Shown here piece after piece: positions 1-9,217 of a stretch of 64,000 bases of DNA (position 1 is its first letter; every line of letters starts with the position of its first letter). The notes under the pieces are model-generated. The model was given only the letters and a program-made list of their open reading frames with translations, was not told the origin of the DNA and did no database searches. A program made the position numbers and the translations under genes. Origin of the DNA: Desulfovermiculus halophilus DSM 18834 (lineage in GTDB: Bacteria; Desulfobacterota; Desulfovibrionia; Desulfovibrionales; Desulfothermaceae); contig NZ_JIAK01000009.1 in NCBI RefSeq assembly GCF_000620765.1, forward strand, positions 1 through 64,000, in the 5' to 3' direction.

Positions 1-310
1 ATCCACCATCATTACAAGCAACCTTGATTTCCAGGAATGGGACCGGGCCTTTGAAAACAAGCTTTTGGGATCAGCTACCATCGATAGACTCCGGCATGAT
101 GCCTACCTGGTCTATTTGGATGGGCCCAGCTACAGGAAACCAAAGCCAAACCAAGCTCTCAAAAAAGAGGTGGAAAAAAGCCAAAAATCAGCCTAAAAAA
201 TGGGGGGTTCGCAACCTCAAGATGGCCACTTAAAACTGGCCCCATTAGGGCGATCATAGGGTGGCCCGATTAGCCGATCATGGGTGGCTCCATTGGGGTG
301 GTCAATGACA
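1..310 (+). mobile_element. right end of an IS21-family element
   Basis: The element holds the 3' end of an istB-type helper gene followed by about 110 bp of terminal DNA. That DNA contains two similar direct repeats, near 251-273 and 276-298, each with CGATCAT, GGGTGG and an ATTAG/ATTGG end. Multiple terminal repeats are usual in IS21 elements. The end is placed at 310 because the outermost bases read TGTCATTGACC on the minus strand, starting with TG as IS21 ends do, and because an unrelated reading frame begins immediately beyond. The rest of the element, including istA, lies outside the window. The family is well supported; the exact boundary is inferred. Confidence 0.75.
2..196 (+). CDS. 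istB: IS21-family helper ATPase IstB, C-terminal fragment
   Basis: This frame is open from the window edge to TAA at 194-196. It reads ITSNLDFQEWDRAF and then IDRLRHDAYLVYLDGPSYR. That is the characteristic IstB C-terminus, where a TTNLxFxEW segment is followed by a DRLxHxA helix and a short G-x-SYR tail. IstB is the AAA+ ATPase that works with the IstA transposase in IS21 transposition. Only about 64 residues are visible; the Walker motifs lie before the window. The gene ends normally, so it may be intact in the full genome. Confidence 0.8.
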   Translation, partial: STIITSNLDFQEWDRAFENKLLGSATIDRLRHDAYLVYLDGPSYRKPKPNQALKKEVEKSQKSA

Positions 311-392
311 GCCTGGTTTTGCCCGCAGACATCCTTTTGCTGTCAAGCTGCTCACCTTCCAATCGTTCCAGCGCTTCATAAATCTTACCCAT
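311..392 (-). pseudogene. 5' fragment of an XrtA-type tyrosine autokinase, cut by the IS element
   Basis: Reading the minus strand from ATG at 392 gives MGKIYEALERLEGEQ and continues until the IS junction at 310. M-x-KIYEALE is the typical start of the CpsD-like tyrosine autokinases of exosortase-A (PEP-CTERM) polysaccharide loci. A GGAG sequence lies 8 nt before the ATG. The fragment sits about 120 bp downstream of the chain-length determinant gene on the same strand, which is where the kinase normally occurs in such loci. Only 27 codons remain, so the product is lost unless the rest of the gene persists beyond the IS. The family call rests on a short N-terminus and on context. Confidence 0.6.
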
Positions 393-515
393 TGATAATG
401 CTCCGCATGGTTTCAAATTATACCTTCATTTTCACGCATGAAGGAAGCTGGCGTCAGCCATGTCCGTAAGCTTTTAGCCCCATTTCCAAGGTCCCCTGGA
501 TACCCATCTCCAGCA

Positions 516-2027
516 TTACTTTTGGGATGCAAAAGGCAGACTGACCACAACTTCAGTCTCAAGATACGTTTCAACTTCCTCCGGAGAGTAAAACCCGGGA
601 TCAAGCACTTCCCGCATGTATGCGGCCCCGCCCCCTACTCCCAGACCTAAACCAAGGGTCAGCAGCATGACGTAAAGAATATCCGGCTTAAAGGGTGCAA
701 GAGGGGGAGTTGCAGCTTCAACAACCCGAAAATGCTCCCCCTTTTGTTTCATTTCCAGCTGTTCCGCCAACTGGGCGTTCATTTTCTTGGTCAACAGGTC
801 CTGATACCGATTATTCACCGTTTCGTAGTCCCGCTCCAGGTTGGTCAGCTCAAGCTCAACCTGGGACGTCCCTTCTATTCTGGTTTTATAGCGTTGTATT
901 TCCCTGCGGATCTGGTTGATTTGGGACTGATATCTCCCGATTTGATCTTGCATTGCCTGCAGTTCGGGGGAATAGGCGGCAGGATCTGAAATTCCTGATC
1001 CGGTTGGGTTGGGTATGTTCACATCAGCCACAATAGAGTTGCTCCTGATGTTACCGGACTGCAATCTTTTTTTAAGTTGATTAATCTTTTGCGTTAATGC
1101 GATAACGTCCGGATGCCTATCAGTATAACGTATCAATAAGTCATTCAATTGACTGTTCAAATTTTTAATCTCTTCAATCAGAAGTTCTTCATTTGTCATA
1201 TCATCATTTTGATTTAATGATAATTGCGACATATACAGCATGTATCTTTGTTTTTCTGATGCCAGCTTATCTTCTAAACCACTCATCTCATCTTTTAACT
1301 GATTGAGTATATTAAGATTTGATTGCAACTGACTGGGAAGCATCCCCATATGTTCCCTTTTGAATTTATTTAAAACTTCATCCTTTTCAGACAACTCCTT
1401 CCTGAGCCTCGCCACCTCAGCATCTAAAAACTCTGTTGTTCCAGTTGCCATTTCCTCGCGCATTTTGCTATTTTCAGCGATAAATCTTGACGCAATATCG
1501 TTTGTAACCTCGGCTGCAATATTTGGATCATTCCATTGAAAGGACAACTCAATTATCCCATACTCATCTAAGTATTGTATCTCTATATTTTCTTTTATAT
1601 TACTTATATAATCTGTACCTTCTCCATTTGTATTAACTGAGAACCTTTGATTGGCGTTGCCCTGATCTACAATTAAGTTGCTCACAAATGTTTGTACCTT
1701 ATGAAAAACATCGTTATCTTGTTTATTCTCAAAAACATTCAAGTTATGTTTTTGAGCTATTTCTTGTATGTTTTCTTTTCTTTTAATCTGTTGTCCTATT
1801 TTCATGATACGTAGAATAATATCATCCCTTACTGAGGGCTCAACATAGGACGAGGAGACTGTTTGGTCTTCCAGCAATATCCTTGTTTGAGCTTTATATA
1901 TTTTGTCACTGATATAAATGATTCCGACACCTATTGCGATGCTTGTCAGCAATGGAATGATTATCCACAGCTTTCTTCTGCGGGCAATGTCCAGGTACGG
2001 GGAGATTTCGACCTTTGGCATGCTCAT
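516..2027 (-). CDS. polysaccharide chain-length determinant (Wzz/XrtA type)
   Basis: This 503-residue inner-membrane protein has the standard Wzz layout. A first membrane segment lies at about residues 20-39, a long periplasmic coiled-coil region rich in E/K/Q/L covers about 150-430, and a second membrane segment at about 452-470 is preceded by a Pro-rich stretch (ATPPLAPFKPD). Such proteins set the length of exported polysaccharide and partner with a tyrosine kinase. Here the C-terminal cytoplasmic tail is short and the kinase follows as a separate gene, now truncated by an IS. The first two-thirds of the gene is AT-rich compared with its 3' end. An alternative ATG lies at 2021. Confidence 0.85.
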   Translation of the reverse strand: MSMPKVEISPYLDIARRRKLWIIIPLLTSIAIGVGIIYISDKIYKAQTRILLEDQTVSSSYVEPSVRDDIILRIMKIGQQIKRKENIQEIAQKHNLNVFENKQDNDVFHKVQTFVSNLIVDQGNANQRFSVNTNGEGTDYISNIKENIEIQYLDEYGIIELSFQWNDPNIAAEVTNDIASRFIAENSKMREEMATGTTEFLDAEVARLRKELSEKDEVLNKFKREHMGMLPSQLQSNLNILNQLKDEMSGLEDKLASEKQRYMLYMSQLSLNQNDDMTNEELLIEEIKNLNSQLNDLLIRYTDRHPDVIALTQKINQLKKRLQSGNIRSNSIVADVNIPNPTGSGISDPAAYSPELQAMQDQIGRYQSQINQIRREIQRYKTRIEGTSQVELELTNLERDYETVNNRYQDLLTKKMNAQLAEQLEMKQKGEHFRVVEAATPPLAPFKPDILYVMLLTLGLGLGVGGGAAYMREVLDPGFYSPEEVETYLETEVVVSLPFASQK

Positions 2028-3198
2028 GATTACTTACCATATCTGGTTAAAGGGTGAGGCTTATTTTTACACTCAATGCTGTGCGAAGACTGTGCCAAGC
2101 AGATGACTTTCCATGCTCACGCCATGTATCCTCCTCCGTCATTCCTGTGAATTTGCCTGAAGTGACCTCATCCTGATGCGCAGACACACATATTTTGTGC
2201 CCACCACATAGCTTCCCAGGCATATACGGGCAGAAATCATATTTTCCGTAGCCTTGCGTGTTGCATGCATGCTTGAGGCAGGGGGGATGGGGTCTGGGAA
2301 GGACAGAGGCTTGGCTTGAACCTGGATTGAAGCAATTCTCAAGGCAAGTAGCTGCAATATTATCATTTGCAGACACATGTATGGTGCGCGGAAATCCCTA
2401 GCGGACTATCCGGGATTGTATCCCTGGTCTCAGTAACGAACCAGAATAGTACGATTTTGGGCCAAAGGATTGCGTATTTGTGAGTCACAATTCGCTATGC
2501 AATCTTTTTCACGTGCCGTGAAACTGTATGCAATGAACAGCACACGGCTCAAAGAAAGACCTGCCTTCACCTCGACAAGCCCACATGCCTGCCAAAACGC
2601 AGGAACGACGAAACATGGACCTGAATTGAGCATTTCTCAACGTAAAACACAAAATCTTTCGTCATTTCGAGCACATGAAAGGTGCGTGGCAATCTCGTCC
2701 AAACATTATGCAAAGAACCTTCCGCACCCATTTGTACAAAAATAATGACCTAACATCCTGTTTATTATGTATCTATATGAAATGTCCCTGTATTTTGCGT
2801 GTTAAGCGATGGCTTGAGCTTTGTATGTTTATTTCTGCCTACCCAGTAGACAAGTAGAGACAATACAAGAGATTCTTCAGTCGCTACGCTCCTTCAGAAT
2901 GACAAGCGGAATCACCGGAACCAGCGGGCCGCCATTCTTTCTTCTTGTCATTCTGAGCGAGTCTGCACGCGAAGAATCTCTGATCAGAATCAGCTAAATG
3001 AAAACAATGTCTTAGGATCTGGTTTTTGCGAAGTATGTTATTTTCACTCTTCGTTGTGCCAGTCAGGGCATGTTGGGTCAGTAGGTCACGAACATGGTGT
3101 TCGACTTGCATGCCAGCTGGGATAGGAGAGATGGATCGGCTTGTTGAACAATAAAGGCAAGGCCGAGCAGGTGAGAACTCAACCCACAGTGTGATGAT
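2028..3198. other. 1.17-kb non-coding divergent region
   Basis: This lies between the divergently transcribed chain-length and ExeA-like genes. I see no convincing gene. The open frames are short, run on both strands over the same bases and lack ribosome sites. The right part holds a dispersed palindromic repeat (2868-2990). The region must contain promoters for both neighbours, but none stands out. Confidence 0.6.
2868..2990 (+). repeat. dispersed inverted-repeat element, copy 1
   Basis: Two imperfect inverted arms, 2868-2906 and about 2931-2990, both carry the core CAGAATGACAAG (or its complement) and end in AGAGATTCTTC. A second copy lies at 22369-22576 in the opposite order. The stretch from 2923 to about 2966 is an exact reverse complement of about 44 bases starting near 22383. 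Elements with this CAGAATGACA core are common intergenic repeats in many bacteria. Confidence 0.8.
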
Positions 3199-4827
3199 AT
3201 GTACTTACAGCATTTCGGACTCAACCAGGAACCGTTTCATATTACTCCAGATCCTCGGTTTTTCTATCTGAGCCCGAGCCACAAGGAAGCTTTTGCCGCA
3301 TTCATATACGGAATCAAAAACCGGAAGGGTTTTATTGCGGTCATTGGCGAGGTTGGTTTGGGCAAGACCACGGTTCTGCGGACGTATCTGGATCAAAAGA
3401 ACTCCAAGGGAAAGATAAAAACAATTTTTGTCTTTAACCCCAATATAACTTTCAAAGGGCTGGTCAAGATCATTTACGCCGAACTTGGGCTTTCCTTACC
3501 CCAAAGCACCGCCTCTGAAAACAGCGAAGACTCAAGCCGTGCCGCCCAGAGTACTGCTTCGGACGAAATCTTCGACCTTGTCCATAATCTTCATCTGGAG
3601 ATGATCCGAGAATTTTCCGAAGGGACAACCGTGGTCCTGATCATAGATGAAGCCCAGAACATGCCGGTTGATACTCTGGAAAATCTCAGACTGCTTTCCA
3701 ATCTTGAAAGCTCGACCAGCAAGCTCCTGCAGATTGTGCTCATTGGTCAGCCTGAACTGGAAAAAACCCTGAACCGGCAGGAATTGCGGCAGCTGAAGCA
3801 GCGGATAGCCATCAGGGCCATTCTGCGGCCGCTGAACAAAAAGCAGACCAGGGATTACATCCGGCATCGCATAAAGCGAGCCGGACGGCCCGGAAGATTG
3901 CCTTTCACCCGCAGTGCATTAGCCCTGATCTATAAAAAGACCCACGGAACCCCCAGATCAATCAATATCTTGTGCGACAATGCTTTGATCACTGCCTATG
4001 GCTACGGAAAAGACAAGGTGGGGACAGCAATCATTCGGGAGGTCTATCAGGATATTTCTGGTCAAAGCTTTCACGGCCGGAAAAAACTCGCCTACTCCAT
4101 GACAGCCGCCTTTGGCCTTGTCGTCGCCGCAGTCCTGCTGGCCGGATGGCAATACGGGCCTGAGCCGCTGATCAAATGGACCTCCAAACTGCAGTCTGCG
4201 GCCTTCAGTCTGTCAAAGCCGCAGGATTCCGGGCAGCCGACAACTCCGGAGCCGATTCAAGAAACACGCCCCTCCCACCAGGCTGAGGTTTCAGGTCCGG
4301 ATACACGGGTCCTGCAAATGCCGGTTCCGCCTTTACTTCCCCAAGAGCCTGAATCGGCGATCCAGGCATCGGTTCCTCCCCAGCCATCCCAGCCCGGTCC
4401 TGAAGTTGCGTACCCGGTCAGCACACAAGCCGTCCTGGACCAAGATGTAAAAGACATCCCCCCGAATGGGTCCGCACCGGCCGAGCAGGAACCTTTGACA
4501 CAGGAAATCACTCGTCTGCTCACCGATACTCCCAGAAAAAGAATCCATGATCAGCTCGATGCCTTTTTCTCATTCTATGATCTCCTCTCTCCAACCCGTC
4601 AATTGGTCCTGGTCGAAATGTACCAACAAATGAGCATGAACGGTTTTTTAACTTTTGAGCGCATGATTGACGCCTTGTACGAACAAGACTTTGATGAAGC
4701 CTCACGGCAAATGATTTTCTCCCAATGGCACGATCGGATTGGTCGACCTGCCGATGAGCTTGCACGTATTATGAAGTCCAATGATCCCCGCGAGCTGACC
4801 CAATGGATCGCTAGACATGGCTCATAA
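3199..4827 (+). CDS. ExeA-like AAA ATPase, XrtA type, with a lysozyme-lobe-like C-terminus
   Basis: This 542-residue protein starts MYLQHFGLNQEPF, the typical beginning of ExeA/GspA ATPases and of the ATPase of exosortase-A loci. Walker A is GEVGLGKTT (residues 50-58) and Walker B is VVLIIDEAQ (145-153). One membrane segment lies at about 299-319. A Pro/Gln-rich linker covers about 325-435. The last 80 or so residues read MSMNGFLTFERMIDAL and SQWHDRIGRPADELARIM, which resembles the C-terminal lobe of T4-type lysozymes without the catalytic N-lobe. ExeA relatives often end in a peptidoglycan-binding domain, so a wall-contacting role is plausible but inferred. The adjoining chain-length gene supports a polysaccharide-export role. 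Confidence 0.8.
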   Translation: MYLQHFGLNQEPFHITPDPRFFYLSPSHKEAFAAFIYGIKNRKGFIAVIGEVGLGKTTVLRTYLDQKNSKGKIKTIFVFNPNITFKGLVKIIYAELGLSLPQSTASENSEDSSRAAQSTASDEIFDLVHNLHLEMIREFSEGTTVVLIIDEAQNMPVDTLENLRLLSNLESSTSKLLQIVLIGQPELEKTLNRQELRQLKQRIAIRAILRPLNKKQTRDYIRHRIKRAGRPGRLPFTRSALALIYKKTHGTPRSINILCDNALITAYGYGKDKVGTAIIREVYQDISGQSFHGRKKLAYSMTAAFGLVVAAVLLAGWQYGPEPLIKWTSKLQSAAFSLSKPQDSGQPTTPEPIQETRPSHQAEVSGPDTRVLQMPVPPLLPQEPESAIQASVPPQPSQPGPEVAYPVSTQAVLDQDVKDIPPNGSAPAEQEPLTQEITRLLTDTPRKRIHDQLDAFFSFYDLLSPTRQLVLVEMYQQMSMNGFLTFERMIDALYEQDFDEASRQMIFSQWHDRIGRPADELARIMKSNDPRELTQWIARHGS

Positions 4828-4828
4828 C

Positions 4829-4862
4829 AAAAGGCCGCTCCGGAATTCCGGGGCGGCCTTTT
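4829..4862 (+). terminator. rho-independent terminator, likely bidirectional
   Basis: The sequence AAAAGGCCGC, then CCGG, AATT, CCGG and GCGGCCTTTT forms a near-perfect palindrome with a short loop and a T-run on each strand. It lies between the convergent ExeA-like gene (stop at 4827) and the ABM-domain gene (stop at 4889), so it can end both transcripts. Confidence 0.85.
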
Positions 4863-4888
4863 GAAGTGAACCGACGTACAGCCGGATC

Positions 4889-5182
4889 TTACTCTGAAAA
4901 CCCGGTATGGTACAGGGAATACTCAGTTTTTCCTCCCAGCAGTTCGTCAATCTCCTTCTGCACTTCCTGCCGCTCCTTGCTCTCCAGCCAGCGCTGCCAA
5001 TCCCGAAGGGAATTCCACATGCTGACCACAAGATACTCATCTTCCCGATCCACATTACGCAAGGTTTCACCGGAAATGTAGCCGTGCTGCTGCATGGCCA
5101 GAGTCCGCATTTTCCGAAACAAGGGAATCATCTCCCTGGCCTTGTCCTCTGGCACAACGCGTTTGATGAATGCTTTGACCAT
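4889..5182 (-). CDS. ABM-domain (antibiotic biosynthesis monooxygenase-like) small protein
   Basis: This 97-residue protein starts MVKAFIKRVV and contains the ferredoxin-like ABM pattern: an alternating first strand, a helix with MIPLFRKMRTLAM, then YISGETLRN, DEYLVVSMW and a helix with WQRWLES. ABM/quinol-monooxygenase-type proteins form dimers; some oxidise aromatics or degrade haem, but no substrate can be read here. The ATG at 5182 is chosen over a GTG 18 nt upstream because AAGGAGG lies just before it. It follows the acyl-CoA synthetase gene on the same strand after about 150 nt. Confidence 0.8.
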   Translation of the reverse strand: MVKAFIKRVVPEDKAREMIPLFRKMRTLAMQQHGYISGETLRNVDREDEYLVVSMWNSLRDWQRWLESKERQEVQKEIDELLGGKTEYSLYHTGFSE

Positions 5183-5333
5183 ACGCCCTCCTTTGAACAC
5201 TTGGAGTTGAAGAAAAACGAGGCTGCCATTGCACGATACCCGAAGAACGTCTGCACTGAAACGAACCTTTTGTGCGCTGCTGCCCGCTCCTGGGTGTAAC
5301 CAGGCAGCGAGCGTGCTCGGTCTGATGCCTGCA

Positions 5334-7484
5334 TCACTTCACATCTTCCAGAATAATCCGGCAGTCGGCGACTGTCGCTCCCTTGCCCTGAGCGTGAACC
5401 ATAAGCGGATTGATGTCCATCTCCTGGATCTGAGGATGATGCAGAGCCATGTCAGATAAGCCGACCAAGAGCTTTTCGATCTTTTCCACATCCGCTTTTT
5501 CTTGGCCCCGGAATCCGGTCAGCATCTTATATCCCTTGATTCCCCGGACCATCCGCCTGGCCTCGTTCCGCCCGACCGGAGCAAGACGAAAGGACACATC
5601 CTTGAAGACCTCGACAAAGATGCCGCCCAGGCCGAACATGAGCAGCGGTCCGAAGATAGGATACCGGTTAAGCCCCAGAATGACTTCCTGCCCCTTTTCA
5701 GCCATTTTCTGGACCAGAACACCTTCCAGGGTTGCCTCGGAATCATATTCTCGGGCATTGGCCATGATCGTGTCAAAGGCCTGCTCAGCTTCCTGTTTGT
5801 CCCCGACATTCACCACCACCCCGCCTGCATCAGACTTATGCAGGATCTGGGGTGAGACGATCTTCATGACCACCGGAAACCCCATCCCTTCGGCCAGCTC
5901 TCCGGCCTTCAAAGCGCTGGAAGCCAGCTCGGTGGGAAGGACGTCAAAGCCATAACATTGCAGGAGCCGGAGCCCGTCCAGCTCCCCCAGGCTGGTCTTG
6001 CCCTGATCCAGGCACTCCCGGATAATCCGTTCGGCTTCCTGCCTGTCGTTGTCCTGGGTGAACTCAGCCAGCTGCTGCCGGTTGATCCATTTGGAAAAGC
6101 GGTACAATACGCCGAAGGCCTTGGCTGCGTTCTCCGGAAAGCGAAAGACGGGATACCCTTGTTCCTGCAAATATTGCACCCCTTTGGATACGTCAACCAC
6201 CCCCATGAAGCAGCAAATAACCGGTTTGGTCGATTCCCGGGCCACCTTGACCACCGCCTCGGCAGTCGCCAGGGCATTGGTCATGGACTGGGGAGTCAGG
6301 ATAACCACCGCCCCATCCACTCCCTCGTCCCTGATCACGGCCTGCAGGGCGTGTTCGTAGCGTTCTTGGGCCGCATCCCCGATGATGTCCACCGGATTGT
6401 TCAGATTGGCCGTGCTGGGCAGATGGCTGTCCAGGGTCTCGATGGTCTCATCGCTGAACTTTGCGAGCTGCAGCCCGGAAGAGACCGTCATGTCCGTAGC
6501 CACGATCCCCGGGCCGCCGGCATTGGTAACAATGGCCACCCGGTTTCCGGCCGGGAGCTTCCGGGTCACTTTACCCAGTCTGCTCTGCTGCTTGTAGGTA
6601 AAAACCCCGGCAAAATCAAAGAGGTCGTTGATGGAATCAACCCGGATGATCCCGCTTTGTTCAAAGATTGCATCGTAGACAGCCTCGGATCCGGCCAGAG
6701 AGCCGGTATGAGATGAAGCGGCACTCGCACCGGCTGTGGTCCGTCCGGACTTGATGGCCAGGATCGGAGTCCGCCTGGGCCCGGAGGTTATCTCCTTGAC
6801 CTTTTGTATAAACTCCGCTCCCCGCCGCAGCTCCTCGATATACATCAATATGACATCTGTATCCGGATCCTGATGTAGATACTCCAGCAGATCAAGCTCA
6901 TCAACATCCGCCTTGTTTCCGATGGAGATGAACTTGGAAAACCCGAACTGCCTGTCGGCTGCCACGTCCAGAACCGAGGTGCACAGTGCTCCGCTCTGGG
7001 AGATAAAGGAAATATTGCCCGGTTCCGGCATCCGGGTTGCAAAACTGGCATTCAGGCTGGCCGAAGAAACGGGATTGATAACCCCCAGGCAGTTGGGACC
7101 GATTAAACGCACCCCGGACTCCCGGCACATGTCCACGATCTTGTCCTCAACCTCCCGGCCTTCTCCGCCCACTTCCCGGAAGCCTGCGGAGACGATCACC
7201 AGCCCCTTGACTCCTTTTTCAATGCATTGACCGACAGCCTCCAGGGCGTACTTCGGGGGCAGAATAATCATGGCCATGTCCACCTGGCCGGGGATATCCA
7301 GCACAGTCGGGTAGGCCTTGACGCTGAGCACCGACTTGGCTCCGGGGTTCACCGGATACAAAACCCCTGTGTACTCCCCGCGCAGGATATTCCTGAATAT
7401 GTCGTGACCCACTTTGCCCGGGGTGGCTGAGGCCCCGATGACCGCCAAGGACTCTGGAGAAAAGATGGTATCAAGCTCGTGCAT
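5334..7484 (-). CDS. ADP-forming acyl-CoA synthetase, fused alpha and beta subunits
   Basis: This 716-residue enzyme catalyses acyl-CoA + ADP + Pi to acid + CoA + ATP (or the reverse), usually with acetyl or another short acyl group. The N-terminal CoA-binding domain (1 to about 130, SLAVIGASATPGKVG) is followed by succinyl-CoA-ligase-like domains with the phosphohistidine loop SSHTGSLAG (His about 259). An ATP-grasp domain lies at about 490-715 (VVMKIVSPQILHKSDAGGV). The ATG at 7484 is chosen because a GGAG lies upstream; the frame is open 59 codons further but that part has no family features. Substrate-level ATP formation from acyl-CoA suits a fermentative or sulfate-reducing anaerobe. Confidence 0.9.
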   Translation of the reverse strand: MHELDTIFSPESLAVIGASATPGKVGHDIFRNILRGEYTGVLYPVNPGAKSVLSVKAYPTVLDIPGQVDMAMIILPPKYALEAVGQCIEKGVKGLVIVSAGFREVGGEGREVEDKIVDMCRESGVRLIGPNCLGVINPVSSASLNASFATRMPEPGNISFISQSGALCTSVLDVAADRQFGFSKFISIGNKADVDELDLLEYLHQDPDTDVILMYIEELRRGAEFIQKVKEITSGPRRTPILAIKSGRTTAGASAASSHTGSLAGSEAVYDAIFEQSGIIRVDSINDLFDFAGVFTYKQQSRLGKVTRKLPAGNRVAIVTNAGGPGIVATDMTVSSGLQLAKFSDETIETLDSHLPSTANLNNPVDIIGDAAQERYEHALQAVIRDEGVDGAVVILTPQSMTNALATAEAVVKVARESTKPVICCFMGVVDVSKGVQYLQEQGYPVFRFPENAAKAFGVLYRFSKWINRQQLAEFTQDNDRQEAERIIRECLDQGKTSLGELDGLRLLQCYGFDVLPTELASSALKAGELAEGMGFPVVMKIVSPQILHKSDAGGVVVNVGDKQEAEQAFDTIMANAREYDSEATLEGVLVQKMAEKGQEVILGLNRYPIFGPLLMFGLGGIFVEVFKDVSFRLAPVGRNEARRMVRGIKGYKMLTGFRGQEKADVEKIEKLLVGLSDMALHHPQIQEMDINPLMVHAQGKGATVADCRIILEDVK

Positions 7485-7766
7485 GGATTTGCCGCTCCGC
7501 AAGGCCACAGAAGACTCTGGGGATAAGGTTGTCGAGGGATGAAAAGGGTGAACGCCTGGAACACCCAAAAGCCTATAGAAAAAAAAGGCGATGCTCAAGC
7601 TTTGCCCCGCCCCGTGCCGCCCATGATTAGATTGACACCAAGAGACTTCCGGCGTACCCATGTACCCACTTGTGAATCCCTGAAGGAGTCGAAGACATCA
7701 TCTGCACCGCTCCTTTCAGCACTTCAATGTATGTGTATTTCCAAGAGATAAGGAGAAAACAGGTCC

Positions 7767-9215
7767 ATGACTGAGGACAGCCAAGAAAAAAGTTTTGCTC
7801 AGCTCATTGAGGACAGCGAGTTTTCCGTGGGTCGAGAGCTCAAGGTAGGCGACCGGATCCAGGGCCGGATCATTGCTGTGGGCAAAGACCAGGCTTACGT
7901 GGATACCGGGACCAAGATCGACGGTGTGGTGGACAAGCAGGACCTTGTGGATGAAGAGGGCCGCTTCCCCTATGCTGAAGGCGATGAGCTGGAGCTTTTC
8001 GTCCTTTCAAGGCGGCACAACGAGATCAGGCTGGGCCGGACCATGGGCGCGGCCGAGGGCGGCCTGGAGCAGCTGGAGCAGGCCATGCACAGCCGCATCC
8101 CGGTTCAGGGCAAGGTCCAGCAGACATGCAAGGGGGGATTCCGGGTCAGGGTCATGGGCCAAAGTGCATTCTGCCCCTTGAGTCAGATCGACATCCGGCC
8201 GGTGGATGAATCCGAGGACCTGGTCGGTGCAGTGTACGACTTTCTGATCACCCGGGTTGAAGAACGGGGACGAAATATTGTGGTCTCCAGACGCGCCCTG
8301 CAGGAAAAGGAGCGGGACGAATCCCTGAGCAGGCTGCAGGAGACGGTCTCCACCGGAGATATCCTCTCCGGCACGGTAACCAGGCTGGCCCCCTTCGGGG
8401 CGTTTGTCCGAATTGCCCCCGGCCTGGAAGGCTTGGTCCACATTTCAGAGATGTCCTGGTCCAGGAATATCGCCCCGGAGGAGGTGACGGCCCCCGGAGA
8501 AAACGTCCAGGTCAAATTCCTGGGCATGGAAGAACAGAACAAGGGACAGCCCAGGCTTCAGCTGTCCATGAAACAGGCCCAAACCGATCCATGGGAGGAC
8601 GCGGCTCCACATTTTCAAGCCGGAAGCGTGGTTTCCGGGACTGTGTCCAGGACCGCACCTTTCGGGGTATTTGTGGAAATAGCCCCGGGTATCGAGGGGT
8701 TGGTGCACATCAGTGAAATGAGCTATTTCAAACGGGTGCACAAACCTGAAGACGAGGTCTCTCCCGGCCAGACCATCCCGGTCAAGATAAAGGATATCGA
8801 CCTTCAGTCCAGGCGGATTTCCTTGAGCATGCGCGATGCCGAAGGCGACCCCTGGGAAGGCATCGGTCAGCGATACGCACCCGGACAGGTGGTCCAGGGC
8901 ACTGTGGAAAAAGAGGAGCAATTTGGACTTTTCGTCAAGCTGGAGGCAGGAGTGATCGGCCTCCTGCCGAGATCCAAGCTTCGGCAGGAGGCCGGGACGG
9001 CTCCCGAGGTCCAGTGGGACAAGCTCAAGGCCGGAGACGGGGTTCCGGTCCGGATTGAATCCATTGACCCGGACAGCCGGCGAATAACCCTGGCCCCGGC
9101 TGACGCCTCCCAGGCCGAGGACTGGAAAGCCCACGCACCGTCGGAGGATGGGCCGGAGATGGGCATCCTGGGCCAAAAGCTGCAGCAGGCCCTGCGGGCA
9201 AAGCGCAAAGACTGA
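7767..9215 (+). CDS. five-domain S1 RNA-binding protein (ribosomal protein S1-like)
   Basis: This 482-residue protein has five S1/OB repeats at about 27-93, 110-177, 196-269, 284-356 and 371-444. Repeats 3 and 4 are nearest the consensus (GxFVxIAPGxEGLVHISEMS). S1 proteins bind single-stranded mRNA at the ribosome. Repeat 2 is the most divergent, and the protein is shorter than a six-domain RpsA, so it may be a paralogue rather than the main S1. AAGGAG lies just before the ATG at 7767. Its stop lies 2 nt from the end of the convergent flavodoxin-ferredoxin gene. Confidence 0.85.
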   Translation: MTEDSQEKSFAQLIEDSEFSVGRELKVGDRIQGRIIAVGKDQAYVDTGTKIDGVVDKQDLVDEEGRFPYAEGDELELFVLSRRHNEIRLGRTMGAAEGGLEQLEQAMHSRIPVQGKVQQTCKGGFRVRVMGQSAFCPLSQIDIRPVDESEDLVGAVYDFLITRVEERGRNIVVSRRALQEKERDESLSRLQETVSTGDILSGTVTRLAPFGAFVRIAPGLEGLVHISEMSWSRNIAPEEVTAPGENVQVKFLGMEEQNKGQPRLQLSMKQAQTDPWEDAAPHFQAGSVVSGTVSRTAPFGVFVEIAPGIEGLVHISEMSYFKRVHKPEDEVSPGQTIPVKIKDIDLQSRRISLSMRDAEGDPWEGIGQRYAPGQVVQGTVEKEEQFGLFVKLEAGVIGLLPRSKLRQEAGTAPEVQWDKLKAGDGVPVRIESIDPDSRRITLAPADASQAEDWKAHAPSEDGPEMGILGQKLQQALRAKRKD

Positions 9216-9217
9216 AC

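Noticed and set aside
2047-2376. Cysteine-containing 109-codon frame on the minus strand
   Set aside because: No ribosome site, no recognisable family, a competing frame on the same strand, and it lies in repeat-rich intergenic DNA.
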